A stretch of DNA of 64,000 nt from Gordonia rubripertincta (GTDB lineage Bacteria; Actinomycetota; Actinomycetes; Mycobacteriales; Mycobacteriaceae). The DNA lies in NCBI RefSeq assembly GCF_038024875.1, contig NZ_CP136136.1, positions 1,116,001 through 1,180,000 on the forward strand, written 5' to 3'. The notes under the pieces were generated by a model that worked only from the letters and a program-made list of their open reading frames with translations, was not told the origin of the DNA and did no database searches. The first letter of the stretch is position 1. Each line of letters opens with the position of its first letter. Of this stretch, positions 1 through 9,274 are shown one piece after another. A program made the translations under genes and the position numbers.

Positions 1-142
1 GCCGGCCGATCGTGAAGGAGGTCGGGTGGATCTTCTCCACCCCGCCGTAACGGATCGTCAGATCGGTGACCTCGAGGACCGGGGCAGGAGTGCCCGTGAG
101 GTCCTCTTCGGCTACCGCGACCTGGTCGGTGAGCGTGGTCAT
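1..142 (-). CDS. Peptide-type ABC transporter ATP-binding protein (first 47 residues only)
   Basis: Only the N-terminus is in the window; the gene runs off the left edge on the minus strand. The ATG at 142 opens a frame in which an acidic leader is followed by VLEVTDLTIRYGG, the usual first strand of an ABC nucleotide-binding domain; Walker A lies outside the window. The start overlaps the TGA of the upstream binding-protein gene as ATGA, so the two are translationally coupled. By context it should energise uptake of the ligand bound by the family 5 binding protein (peptides, nickel or similar). The family follows mainly from this context, because no catalytic motif is visible. Confidence 0.7.
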   Translation of the reverse strand, partial: MTTLTDQVAVAEEDLTGTPAPVLEVTDLTIRYGGVEKIHPTSFTIGR

Positions 143-1758
143 GGCTTGAGCTCCGAGTAGTCGATCACGCTGTCGGTGCGGAAGACGTAACCCTCGACAC
201 CGTTGGCGAATGCGTTGAGCGGCTGTACGTATCCGATGTACACCGTCGGCATCTGGTCCTGCAGGACGCGCTCGGCCTCGTTCCACTTGCCCCAGGCGGC
301 CGGGGTGAGCGGCTCGCCGGAGGCGTTGCCCGCAGCGATGGCGTTGTTCAGCGGTGCGTAATCGAAGTCCGGCCAGTTGATCGGCGATCCGGGGGTGTAG
401 AAGAGCGACAGCACGTACGGCGGGGACTGCACGACCGCGTAGTCACGGCCCATCGATGCCTGGAACGTCTTGTTGGCCAGACCTTCCTGGAACACCGCCG
501 AGTTCACCTCGTTGATCGTGACCTCGAATCCCGCAGCGCGGGCCGCCGTCTGGATCTGGACGGCAGTCTCTTTGAGATCCGGCACGGCGTTGTTGACGGT
601 CAGCTCGAACTTCACCGGGGTGGTGATCCCCGCGTTGCGCAGGATCTCCAGCGACTTCGCCGGATCGGTGGTGTTGCTCTTCAACCCGTCGCCGTTGTAG
701 TCCGGCAGCGTGTCGTTCAGGATCGACGAGATCGGACCCAGCCGACCCTTGTAGACGTCCTTCATGATCGCGTCGTAGGGAACCGCGTGGGAGAACGCGC
801 GGCGGACCTCGACGTTGTCGAACGGCGCCTTGGTGGTGGTCAGCGGAACGTAGACGTAGGCATTGCTGGGCACCGTGAAAATCTGGGCGGCGTTGGCATC
901 GCGCAGGGCGACCTGGTCCGCGGGACGCAGCTGCGTGGCAACCGATGCGTCACCGCTCTTGACGAGGTTGGAGCGCTGGCCGGCGTCGGCGACGACGCGC
1001 TGGACGACACGCTTCACCCCGGGCTCGCCGAGAGCGTATCCGGGGTTGGCCTCATAGACCATCTGCTGGCCGGGGGTGTAGCTGGTCAGCTTGTACGCAC
1101 CGAAGCCGAAGTCCGCGTTGGTCTTCGAGTACTCGACGCCGTACGGGTCGTCCGGAGTGGCGTTCGCCGTCAGCACCTCGGAGTCGTAGATGGCGTACGG
1201 GGAGTTCGCCAGCAGCGACAGCAGCGTGAAGCCGTGCGACGGATCGGCGATCGAGATGGCGACGGTGGCGTCGTCGACCTTTTTCACCTGGTCGGGCGAG
1301 GTGATGACCGGAGCGCTGACGAAGGACACGATGCTGGTGTCGACCTCGAACTTGCGCTTGAACGAGAAGATCACGTCGTCGGCGTCGAGGGCATTGCCGG
1401 CGGCGCTCTTGGCCTCGGTGTTGAGGTGGAAGGTGTAGGTCTCGCCGTCAGGGCTGACCTCGTAGCTCTTGGCCAGCACGGGCTCGAACTTGAAGAGCTC
1501 CTGGTGTGCCGAGAGTCCGTCGGACCCTGCGATGTACGGGTTGCGGATGAGGGTGGCGCCGGTGTTCAGGAAGAACTCGGCAGCCTCGTAACCGGTTGCG
1601 CTGGTCTCGTAGCTGAAGCTCGGCGGCTGGGCGGCGGTCACGATGACCACCCCGCCCTCGGCGGAGTCGTTCGACGACCCGCCACCACACGCGCTGAGTG
1701 TCAGTGCGGCGGCGAGGGCGAGCGCGGTTCCGCTCACCAGGGTGGACAGTCGTTTCAT
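139..1758 (-). CDS. ABC transporter substrate-binding lipoprotein, family 5 (peptide/nickel type)
   Basis: Extracytoplasmic binding protein that should deliver a peptide-like ligand to an inner-membrane ABC importer. The 539-residue protein starts at ATG 1758 with MKRLSTL, followed by a hydrophobic signal and a lipobox LSAC with the acylated cysteine at residue 24. The mature part shows the SBP_bac_5 layout: an N-terminal VVIVTAAQPP strand, central YEANPGY and VRRAFSHAVPYDAI stretches, and a C-terminal NEAERVLQDQMPTV helix. The frame is open further upstream, but only the 1758 start gives a proper signal peptide. It is followed with a 4-base overlap by an ATPase gene. No permease gene is in the window, so the ligand cannot be named. 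Confidence 0.88.
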   Translation of the reverse strand: MKRLSTLVSGTALALAAALTLSACGGGSSNDSAEGGVVIVTAAQPPSFSYETSATGYEAAEFFLNTGATLIRNPYIAGSDGLSAHQELFKFEPVLAKSYEVSPDGETYTFHLNTEAKSAAGNALDADDVIFSFKRKFEVDTSIVSFVSAPVITSPDQVKKVDDATVAISIADPSHGFTLLSLLANSPYAIYDSEVLTANATPDDPYGVEYSKTNADFGFGAYKLTSYTPGQQMVYEANPGYALGEPGVKRVVQRVVADAGQRSNLVKSGDASVATQLRPADQVALRDANAAQIFTVPSNAYVYVPLTTTKAPFDNVEVRRAFSHAVPYDAIMKDVYKGRLGPISSILNDTLPDYNGDGLKSNTTDPAKSLEILRNAGITTPVKFELTVNNAVPDLKETAVQIQTAARAAGFEVTINEVNSAVFQEGLANKTFQASMGRDYAVVQSPPYVLSLFYTPGSPINWPDFDYAPLNNAIAAGNASGEPLTPAAWGKWNEAERVLQDQMPTVYIGYVQPLNAFANGVEGYVFRTDSVIDYSELKP

Positions 1759-1814
1759 GGTTGTCGGGGCTCCGTTCTGGGAAGGGTTGAGAGAGGCAGT
1801 CGGATGTCTGATGG

Positions 1815-1955
1815 TCAGACCCGTCGGCGACGGGAGATGAAGGCGGTGACCCGGGAGGCAGCCCACACCGAGTAGGCGAGTGCGAGAACCGGGAACAGGG
1901 CGGGCCACCAGCGTCCGACCGCACGGATGACCGACGCCGTCGGTCGTTTCGGCAT
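1815..1955 (-). CDS. Possible 46-residue single-span membrane protein
   Basis: A short minus-strand frame begins at ATG 1955 and ends 56 bases before the binding-protein start. It encodes a basic N-terminus, one hydrophobic segment (WWPALFPVLALAYSVW, roughly residues 17-32) and a very basic end SRRRRV, a plausible single membrane span with a cytoplasmic positive tail. Roughly four in five third positions are G or C, as in real genes here. No good ribosome binding site is visible, and the start lies only 40 bases from the divergent DUF808 start. It could be a small transporter accessory protein or a chance frame. I do not recognise a family. Confidence 0.35.
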   Translation of the reverse strand: MPKRPTASVIRAVGRWWPALFPVLALAYSVWAASRVTAFISRRRRV

Positions 1956-1995
1956 ACTGTTCGATGACCCACGCTCATCGAACCGGGAGGTCCCC

Positions 1996-2952
1996 GTGGC
2001 CAGTGGTCTCGTCGCTCTGCTCGACGACATCGCGACACTCACCCGTGCCGCCGCCGCGTCACTCGACGACATCGGCGCCGCGGCCGGAAAGGCGAGTGTG
2101 AAGGCTGCGGGCGTCGTCGTCGACGACACCGCGGTGACCCCGCGCTACGTCGACGGGTTCACCCCCGACCGCGAGCTGCCGATCGTCCGCAAGATCGCGA
2201 TCGGCTCGATCCGCAACAAATTGCTGATCATCCTGCCCGTCGCGATGATCCTCAGTCAGTTCCTCCCGCAGGCCCTGCCGTATCTGTTGATCGCCGGCGG
2301 TCTGTTCCTCTCCTACGAGGGTGCGGAGAAGGTCTACGAGGCGATCACCGGCGGTCATCACGAGGAGGGGTCCGGGTCCAGGAAGGGCGATCCCGAATTC
2401 GAGAAGCACATGGTCAGCGGCGCGATCCGCACCGACCTCATCCTCTCGGCCGAGATCATGGTGATCTCGCTGTCCTCGGTCGAGAACGAACCGTTCTGGA
2501 CTCGCCTGGGCGTTTTGATCGTCGTCGCGTTCCTGATCACCGCACTCGTCTACGGCGTGGTCGCGATCATCGTGAAGATGGACGACGTCGGGCTCGCGCT
2601 CGCACAACGGGAGTCGACGTTCAGTCAGAAGGTCGGCCGCGGGCTGGTCACCGCGATGCCCAAGATCATGTCGACCCTCACCGTGGTCGGTATCGCCGCG
2701 ATGCTGTGGGTCGGCGGGCACATCCTCATCGTCAACGTGGGTGAGGCCGGCTTCCACTGGCTCGCCGACCAGCTCCATCACGTCGAGCACTGGTTCGGCG
2801 AGCTGGTCCACGGCGGCTTCGGCGGGGTGCTGTCCTGGACGGCGGGCACCGTCCTGTCCGCGGTCGTCGGCCTGATCGTGGGCGCGATCCTCGTCGCGAT
2901 CCTGCACTTCATCCCGAAGCGGAAGAACAAGGACGCGACCCCGGCCCACTGA
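1996..2952 (+). CDS. DUF808 family inner-membrane protein (YedI-like)
   Basis: Membrane protein of unknown biochemical role. The N-terminus SGLVALLDDIATLTRAA and the following DDIGAAAGKASVKAAGVVVDD stretch are hallmarks of the DUF808/YedI family. Hydrophobic segments follow at roughly residues 73-110 (LLIILPVAMILS, PYLLIAGGLFLSYEG), 155-195, 220-250 and 280-310, and the protein ends in a basic tail. I chose GTG 1996, giving 318 residues, because GGGAGG lies five bases upstream; a longer frame from 1927 lacks such a site. It appears monocistronic, with the TauE-like gene 63 bases downstream. The family assignment is confident; the function is unknown. Confidence 0.85.
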   Translation: MASGLVALLDDIATLTRAAAASLDDIGAAAGKASVKAAGVVVDDTAVTPRYVDGFTPDRELPIVRKIAIGSIRNKLLIILPVAMILSQFLPQALPYLLIAGGLFLSYEGAEKVYEAITGGHHEEGSGSRKGDPEFEKHMVSGAIRTDLILSAEIMVISLSSVENEPFWTRLGVLIVVAFLITALVYGVVAIIVKMDDVGLALAQRESTFSQKVGRGLVTAMPKIMSTLTVVGIAAMLWVGGHILIVNVGEAGFHWLADQLHHVEHWFGELVHGGFGGVLSWTAGTVLSAVVGLIVGAILVAILHFIPKRKNKDATPAH

Positions 2953-3015
2953 GACCCCCCCTGGGATCCACCCCGGTGACCGACCCACCGGACGCACCGG
3001 GCACCCTCAGAAGTC

Positions 3016-3798
3016 GTGAGTACATGGGAACTGTTCGCCGTCCTGCTGGCCGGTGTGGGTGCGGGCGCGATCAACGCGGTCGTCGGTAGCGGCACCCTGA
3101 TCACCTTCCCGACGCTCGTCGCGTTCGGGGTCCCGCCGGTCAGTGCGACCATCTCCAACGCCATCGGTCTCGTCGCGGGCGGAGTGTCCAGTACTTGGGG
3201 ATACCGACGTGAACTCGAGGGCCAGTGGCCGCAGCTGCGATGGCAGATCCCCGCGTCGTTCGTGGGCGCGATCGTCGGCTGCTGGCTGCTGCTCCATCTG
3301 CCGGAGACGGTGTTCGAGGCGATCGTGCCGATCCTGCTGGTGGCGGCTCTGATCCTGGTCGTCGTGCAACCGTGGATCCAGAAGTGGGTCGGTCGTCGGT
3401 CCACCGCGCCGACGCACCTGGGCACGCCGCGCCTGACCCCCGCCCGCATTGCCGCGATGGTGGCCGGCACGTTCGCGGTCGGCATCTACGGCGGGTACTT
3501 CACCGCCGCCCAGGGGATCATGCTGATGGCGATCCTCGGTGTCGTGGTCCCCGACCACCTGCAGCGGATGAACGCCGCGAAGAACCTGCTGTCCCTGGTC
3601 GTGAACGTCGTCGCGGCCGTCACCTACACGCTCGTCGCCTTCGACCGGATCAACTGGTCGGCGGCCGCAGTCATCGCCGTCGGCTCACTCCTCGGCGGCG
3701 TCATCGGGGCCCGCTACGGTCGACGACTCTCACCCCGCGCATTACGCGGGGTGATCGTCGTCGTCGGCCTGATCGGGTTGTGGCGGTTGCTGGCCTGA
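3016..3798 (+). CDS. TauE/SafE-family membrane permease (sulfite/organic anion exporter type)
   Basis: A 260-residue polytopic membrane protein. The first membrane helix contains GVGAGAINAVVGSGTLITFPTLVAFG, the glycine-rich signature of the TauE/SafE (DUF81) family. A second characteristic repeat, FAVGIYGGYFTAAQGIMLMAIL, lies near residue 155. About eight hydrophobic segments are visible. Known members export sulfite, sulfoacetate or similar anions, but the family is broad and no sulfur gene lies nearby, so the substrate is open. Translation starts at GTG 3016 with a weak ribosome binding site. The gene converges with the ABC ATPase gene with one base between their stops and no obvious terminator. 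Confidence 0.85.
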   Translation: MSTWELFAVLLAGVGAGAINAVVGSGTLITFPTLVAFGVPPVSATISNAIGLVAGGVSSTWGYRRELEGQWPQLRWQIPASFVGAIVGCWLLLHLPETVFEAIVPILLVAALILVVVQPWIQKWVGRRSTAPTHLGTPRLTPARIAAMVAGTFAVGIYGGYFTAAQGIMLMAILGVVVPDHLQRMNAAKNLLSLVVNVVAAVTYTLVAFDRINWSAAAVIAVGSLLGGVIGARYGRRLSPRALRGVIVVVGLIGLWRLLA

Positions 3799-3799
3799 G

Positions 3800-4906
<1,107 letters not shown>

Positions 4907-4960
4907 GATGTTCTCCGGTTCTGTCTCAAAGGTTTTCGAGTCGGTGGGTGCGGGCGGCGA

Positions 4961-5848
4961 TCACTTGATCGCGCCGAACGAGAGCCCGCGGACCAGCTTG
5001 TTCTGGGCGATCCAACCGCAGATGACGACCGGCAGTGCGGCGAGGACGGACGCTGCCGACAGCTGCGCCCAGTAGAGGCCCTGCCCGGACATGAAGCCGG
5101 TCAGGAACACCGGCATCGTCTGCGCGTTGACCGCGGTCATGTTGACGGCGAAGAAGAATTCGTTCCACGAGAAGATCACGCAGATCAGGGCGGTGGCGGC
5201 GATCCCGGGCGAGATCAGCGGAAGGATGACCTCCCGCACCGAGGTCCACAGGCTCGCGCCGTCGATGCTGGCGGCCTCGAGCAGTTCGCCGGGGACCTCG
5301 AGGAAGAAGGACCTCATCATCCACACGGCGATCGGGAGGTTCATCGCGGTGTAGAGGATCACCAGAGTCCAGATGTTGTCGAGCATGCCGATCTCGCCGA
5401 CGATCACGTACAGCGGGATGATCGCCGCGACGATCGGCAGCATCTTGGTGCTGATGAAGAAGAACAAGGCGTCCTTGGTCTTTCGCACCGGCCGGAGTGA
5501 CAGGGCGAATGCGGCGGGTACGCCGAGCAGCAGCACCAGGATGGTGGAGACGATGGTCGCGAACAGCGAATTCAGCAGCGGTGTCGCGATTCCCGCGTCG
5601 AAGACGTCGCGGAACTGTTGCAGGGTCGGTTCGAAGAAGAAGGTTGGCGGGTTGGTGGCCGCGTCGCTCTCCTGCTTGAACGCGGTCAGGACCATCCACA
5701 GGACGGGGAAGAAGAATCCGATCGCGATGATCCAGGTGACCGCGGTCAACAGACCCCCTCGGGGGTTGCGACGTCGTCGGATCTCCCTGCCGGGGCGCTG
5801 TTCTGCGGGACCCTCCGCGGTGCGGTCGGGGCGGATGTCGGTGCTCAT
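4961..5848 (-). CDS. Carbohydrate ABC transporter permease, MalG type
   Basis: Inner-membrane permease subunit, 295 residues. A basic cytoplasmic N-terminus is followed by the first membrane span (TWIIAIGFFFPVLWMVLTAF, about 37-56). The BPD_transp_1 core then has the cytoplasmic EAA loop ELLEAASIDGASLWTSVREVILPLISPGIAA near residues 187-218, which docks on the ATPase. The ATG at 5848 shares one base with the stop of the preceding permease (TGATG), so the two are translationally coupled. The pair forms the membrane channel of the importer. The substrate is inferred from the neighbouring polyol dehydrogenases, not from this sequence. Confidence 0.92.
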   Translation of the reverse strand: MSTDIRPDRTAEGPAEQRPGREIRRRRNPRGGLLTAVTWIIAIGFFFPVLWMVLTAFKQESDAATNPPTFFFEPTLQQFRDVFDAGIATPLLNSLFATIVSTILVLLLGVPAAFALSLRPVRKTKDALFFFISTKMLPIVAAIIPLYVIVGEIGMLDNIWTLVILYTAMNLPIAVWMMRSFFLEVPGELLEAASIDGASLWTSVREVILPLISPGIAATALICVIFSWNEFFFAVNMTAVNAQTMPVFLTGFMSGQGLYWAQLSAASVLAALPVVICGWIAQNKLVRGLSFGAIK

Positions 5849-6807
5849 CAGGCCGGCTCCTCTGTTCCGGAGAATGATGTGAAGATCAGACGCAGTGCGA
5901 GCGTGGCGACCACGATCGTGCCGACCACCGTCACGACACCCATCGCGGCGGCCTGACCGATGTCGAAGCCGAGGAAGGCGCGTTGGTAGATGTAGTACGA
6001 GAGGTTCGAACTCGAGACTCCCGGGCCACCCGAGGTCATCATGTACACCGCGTCGAAGGTGTTGACCAGGTAGATCGCGCCGAGCACGGCGCCGAGTTCG
6101 ATGAACCGCCGCAGGTGCGGCAGCGTCAGCTCACGGAACAGCCGGAAGCTCGTCGCACCGTCGACGCGGGCGGCCTCCTGGACGTCGCGGGGCATCGACT
6201 GGAGTCCGGCGAGGATGAGCAGCATCATGAACGGCGTCCACTGCCAGACCAATTCGGCCATGACACTCATCAGGGGGAACTCCGAGAGCCAGTCGACCTT
6301 GACGCCGAACGGGCTCAGCATCCAGTTGACCAGGCCGTTGGTCGGCGACAGCAGGCTGGTCTTCCACAGCAGTGCCGCCGCCACCGGTGTCACCAGGAAC
6401 GGGGTGATCAGCAGGGTCCGCACCACGCCGCGTCCCAGGAACTTACGGTCCAGCAGCAGCGCGAAGATCAGTCCGAGGATCACCGAGATCAGCACGGTGC
6501 CGACGATCAGCAGGATCGTGTTGACCGTGACCCGCCAGAACTGGCTGTCACCGAAGACCGCGACGTAGTTGTCGAGGCCGACGAACGCTCGGGAGTCGGG
6601 ACGGACGAGGTTCCACGACTGGGTCGAGTAATACAGGGTGAAAACGAACGGGACCTGCGTGACCACGATCATGAAGATCAGGGCCGGCAGCAGGGGTCCG
6701 CGTCGCCGCCACCCCTCCGCCCGCGAGATGCGGTCGCGGGATGACGTCAGTGGTGTCCGCTCGGGCGAGGATTCCTCGGGCGAGCGCGTCGAGACTGCGG
6801 TGGCCAT
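5848..6807 (-). CDS. Carbohydrate ABC transporter permease, MalF type
   Basis: Inner-membrane permease of about 319 residues with six predicted spans, the first near residue 40 (LLPALIFMIVVTQVPFVFTL). The EAA loop DVQEAARVDGATSFRLFRELTLPHL lies near residues 210-234. I prefer ATG 6807 because GAGGGAG lies eight bases upstream; an in-frame GTG at 6813 is also possible. The start region overlaps or abuts the TGA of the binding-protein gene at 6810, and the stop overlaps the next permease start by one base. It pairs with the MalG-type subunit to form the channel. Confidence 0.92.
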   Translation of the reverse strand: MATAVSTRSPEESSPERTPLTSSRDRISRAEGWRRRGPLLPALIFMIVVTQVPFVFTLYYSTQSWNLVRPDSRAFVGLDNYVAVFGDSQFWRVTVNTILLIVGTVLISVILGLIFALLLDRKFLGRGVVRTLLITPFLVTPVAAALLWKTSLLSPTNGLVNWMLSPFGVKVDWLSEFPLMSVMAELVWQWTPFMMLLILAGLQSMPRDVQEAARVDGATSFRLFRELTLPHLRRFIELGAVLGAIYLVNTFDAVYMMTSGGPGVSSSNLSYYIYQRAFLGFDIGQAAAMGVVTVVGTIVVATLALRLIFTSFSGTEEPA

Positions 6808-6809
6808 GA

Positions 6810-8159
6810 TCACTGCTCCCTCTGGTAGGACTTGCCGACGACCTCGGCATACTCCTGGGACTGGGCCAACGCGTCCTTGACGCTGATCTGTCCGGCGATG
6901 GCCGCCGAGATCTGTTGGCTGACACGGGTACCGAGATCCTGGAACTCAGGGATCGCGAGGAACTGCACCCCGGTGTAGGGCACCGGCTGCAGAGTGGGCT
7001 TCAGCTGGTTCGCGGCCTGCATCGAGGTCAATGTCTGCTCGGCGAACGGCTTCGCGAGTTCCTTGTACGCAGGCAATTCGTACGTCGACAGCCGGCTGCC
7101 CGGCGGAACGTGGCTGGGTCCGAGCTTCTCCGACACGTATTCGATGTAGCTCTTGCTCGTCATCCAGCGGATGAACGACCACGCCTCGTCCGGGTGCTTG
7201 CTGCTGGTGGGGATGCCGAGCGACCAGGTGTAGAGCCAACCGTTGTCCTGCTTGGCCATGCTCGGTGCGGGGAGGTAGCCGACATCGCCGGCGATCGACG
7301 AGGTTTCCGGACTCTCGAGGACCGAGACCGCCGACGTCGCGTCGTACCACATGGCAACCTGCCCCTGGGACAGGAGATTTCCGCACTCCTGGAAGCCCGA
7401 CGACGACGCGCCGGCCTCACCGTGGTTACGGACGGTGTCGACGTAGAACTGCACGGCCGCCTCGACTTCCGGGCTGTCGAGCTGCGCGTTCCACTCCTCG
7501 TCGTACCAACGGCCGCCGAAGGCGTTGATGACGGTGTTGAGCGGAGCGAGCACCTCACCCCAGCCGGGCTTGCCGCGCAGGCAGATCCCCGCAGTGCGCT
7601 CGTTGTCGAGCTTCTTCGCGACCTCCGCCACCTCGGGCCAGGTCGGATTCGCCGGGAGCGTGACCCCGGCCTGCTCGAAGAGCTTCTTGTTGTACATCAG
7701 AAACGACGACTCACCGTAGAACGGCGCCGAGTACATCGACCCATCGTGTGACAGAGCGGTTTTCAGCGTCGGGATGAAGTCGTCGGCGTCGTACTCCGGA
7801 TCAGCGTCCATGTACGGGCTCAAGTTGACCAGCCAGCCGTACTCGCCCCACATCGGGGTCTCGTAGTTGCTGATCATCACGACGTCGAACTCGCCGCCGC
7901 CGGTGGCGACCGACGCGGTGATCTTGGCGCGCGCCTCGTTCTCCGAGAGCGTCACGAACTTCACCGAGACGCCGGGGTTCTGCTCTTCGAACTGGTCGGA
8001 CAGCGCGACCGCGTCCTGCATCTGGGAGTTGGAGACCATCGCGACGGTGATCTCGCGCCCGCCTCCACCGGTGAGGGAACCGGCGCCGGAACAGCCGGTC
8101 ATCACCAGCGTCACGGTCGCCACCAGGGCGCCGAACATCCGGGGTCGGGAGAACTTCAT
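6810..8159 (-). CDS. Carbohydrate ABC transporter substrate-binding lipoprotein (family 1)
   Basis: A 449-residue lipoprotein with a basic start, a hydrophobic signal and a TGC lipobox with cysteine 23 (VMTGC). The mature N-terminus ITVAMVSNSQMQDAVALSDQFEEQNPGV is typical of family 1 sugar-binding proteins, and the conserved MYSAPFYGESSFLMYNKKLFEQAGV motif follows near residues 135-160. It should capture a sugar or sugar alcohol outside the membrane. The start overlaps the regulator stop as ATGA, and AAAGGTG lies seven bases upstream of the ATG. The ligand is inferred to be a polyol such as arabitol, mannitol, sorbitol or xylitol from the divergent catabolic genes. Confidence 0.92.
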   Translation of the reverse strand: MKFSRPRMFGALVATVTLVMTGCSGAGSLTGGGGREITVAMVSNSQMQDAVALSDQFEEQNPGVSVKFVTLSENEARAKITASVATGGGEFDVVMISNYETPMWGEYGWLVNLSPYMDADPEYDADDFIPTLKTALSHDGSMYSAPFYGESSFLMYNKKLFEQAGVTLPANPTWPEVAEVAKKLDNERTAGICLRGKPGWGEVLAPLNTVINAFGGRWYDEEWNAQLDSPEVEAAVQFYVDTVRNHGEAGASSSGFQECGNLLSQGQVAMWYDATSAVSVLESPETSSIAGDVGYLPAPSMAKQDNGWLYTWSLGIPTSSKHPDEAWSFIRWMTSKSYIEYVSEKLGPSHVPPGSRLSTYELPAYKELAKPFAEQTLTSMQAANQLKPTLQPVPYTGVQFLAIPEFQDLGTRVSQQISAAIAGQISVKDALAQSQEYAEVVGKSYQREQ

Positions 8160-9199
8160 TGTTCACCTTTCTCTTGCAACACAAGCCATTCCGCCGTGGG
8201 GACGTCGGTGACCAAGATGGTGGCGTAACCACCGCGGAGAGCACCGAGGATGGACTCCCGCCGGTGCTCACCACCGGAGACCAGGATCGAGGTGGGGCAG
8301 GCGCGGACCGCGTCGAGGGAGACCGAGACGGTCCGGTCGACGAGGCTCGATGCCACCGCGTTTCCGTCTGCGTCGTAGAACCGGCCGCCGATCTCGCCGA
8401 CCGCGCCCAGTTCGACGAGTTCGTCGAGAACGATCGCGTCGATGAAAGCGCCTTCGAAGAGGGTGGTCGAGGTCGAGACCGAACCGACGCCGAAGAGCAT
8501 GACCTGCGCACCGCGGGCGGCCGAGAGCGATTGCGAAAGAATCGAATCGCGGTTGACGGCGGTGACCGTCTCGGGATCGACGTAGAGCGGCGCGACCAGG
8601 CGCAGAGGCCGGGCGTGCAGGCGTTCGGAGAAACGCGACAGGGCGTGGTCGACACCCGTGTGGTACTCCACCGACGTCATCGAACCGTCCATCTGCACGA
8701 CCCGCTGACAGGAGGCTGCGGCTCCCATGGCGTCGGCGACCGCGACCTGCTCGGGCCCCCAGGTGAACCCGAAGGTGTCCGCGGCCTGGATACGTCGGGT
8801 CAGAACCGACGCCCCGGCCCGCCCCAGTGCAGCGTTGCCGGTGGTCGATCCGTCGGCGATCTCGTCGATCACCAGGACCTCGTCCAGACCGAACGTCTCC
8901 TCGACCGCGCGTTCGAGCTCGGTGTGGATCGACGACGACAGATGCGGCGGCGCCGAGACCGAGACGTGGACGAGTCCCTGCGCGCGGGCGCGGGCAACCA
9001 GGCGGCCGGCTGTGGGTCGGGAGACTCCGAGGCGGGCGGCGATCTCCGCCTGGGTCAGGCCTTCGAGGTGGTACATCGTCGCGGCGCGGACCAGCAAGCG
9101 CAGATCCTGGCCGGCGTCGGTGCCGCGCGGCCCCGCCGCCCGTCCCGACGAACCCTGGTGGTCGTCGGCGGTGTCGACCGACTGCTTACGAGGTGCCAT
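8156..9199 (-). CDS. SorC/DeoR-type sugar-binding transcriptional regulator
   Basis: Predicted DNA-binding regulator of the polyol regulon. The 347-residue protein has an N-terminal helix-turn-helix (GLTQAEIAARLGVSRPTAGRLVARA, about residues 47-71) and a SorC-type sugar-phosphate-binding domain with VLVIDEI, LFGVGSV and LGAVGEIGGRFYD segments. I chose ATG 9199; the frame is open to 9238, but that extension would run into the operator. It heads the importer operon and faces the dehydrogenase operon. The inverted repeats at 9223-9256 are its likely binding sites. SorC proteins respond to phosphorylated sugars, so the inducer may be a pentulose or hexulose phosphate; this is inference. Confidence 0.88.
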   Translation of the reverse strand: MAPRKQSVDTADDHQGSSGRAAGPRGTDAGQDLRLLVRAATMYHLEGLTQAEIAARLGVSRPTAGRLVARARAQGLVHVSVSAPPHLSSSIHTELERAVEETFGLDEVLVIDEIADGSTTGNAALGRAGASVLTRRIQAADTFGFTWGPEQVAVADAMGAAASCQRVVQMDGSMTSVEYHTGVDHALSRFSERLHARPLRLVAPLYVDPETVTAVNRDSILSQSLSAARGAQVMLFGVGSVSTSTTLFEGAFIDAIVLDELVELGAVGEIGGRFYDADGNAVASSLVDRTVSVSLDAVRACPTSILVSGGEHRRESILGALRGGYATILVTDVPTAEWLVLQEKGEQ

Positions 9200-9222
9200 C
9201 GATGGCCTACTCCCGTTCTCTC

Positions 9223-9256
9223 GTGAGCAGATGCTCACTAGCGGTGAATATGCTCA
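9223..9256. promoter_or_regulatory. Pair of SorC-type operators in the divergent polyol promoter region
   Basis: Two related inverted repeats lie between the regulator gene and the dehydrogenase gene. The first, 9223-9238, is GTGAGCA-GA-TGCTCAC with perfect 7-base arms. The second, 9245-9256, is TGAATATGCTCA, a weaker copy of the same half-sites. Their centres are 20 bases apart, about two helical turns, so two dimers could bind the same DNA face. The second copy would lie just upstream of the -10 element of the rightward promoter. Binding by the SorC protein is inferred. Confidence 0.7.
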
Positions 9257-9262
9257 GTAAGC

Positions 9263-9268
9263 TAGCAT
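9263..9268 (+). promoter_or_regulatory. Candidate -10 element (TAGCAT) for a leaderless transcript
   Basis: TAGCAT ends six bases before the GTG start at 9275, and there is no ribosome binding site in between. This spacing fits a leaderless mRNA, which is common in actinobacteria. No clear -35 is visible, consistent with an activator-dependent or repressor-controlled promoter overlapping the operators. Confidence 0.45.
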
Positions 9269-9274
9269 CCTGGT

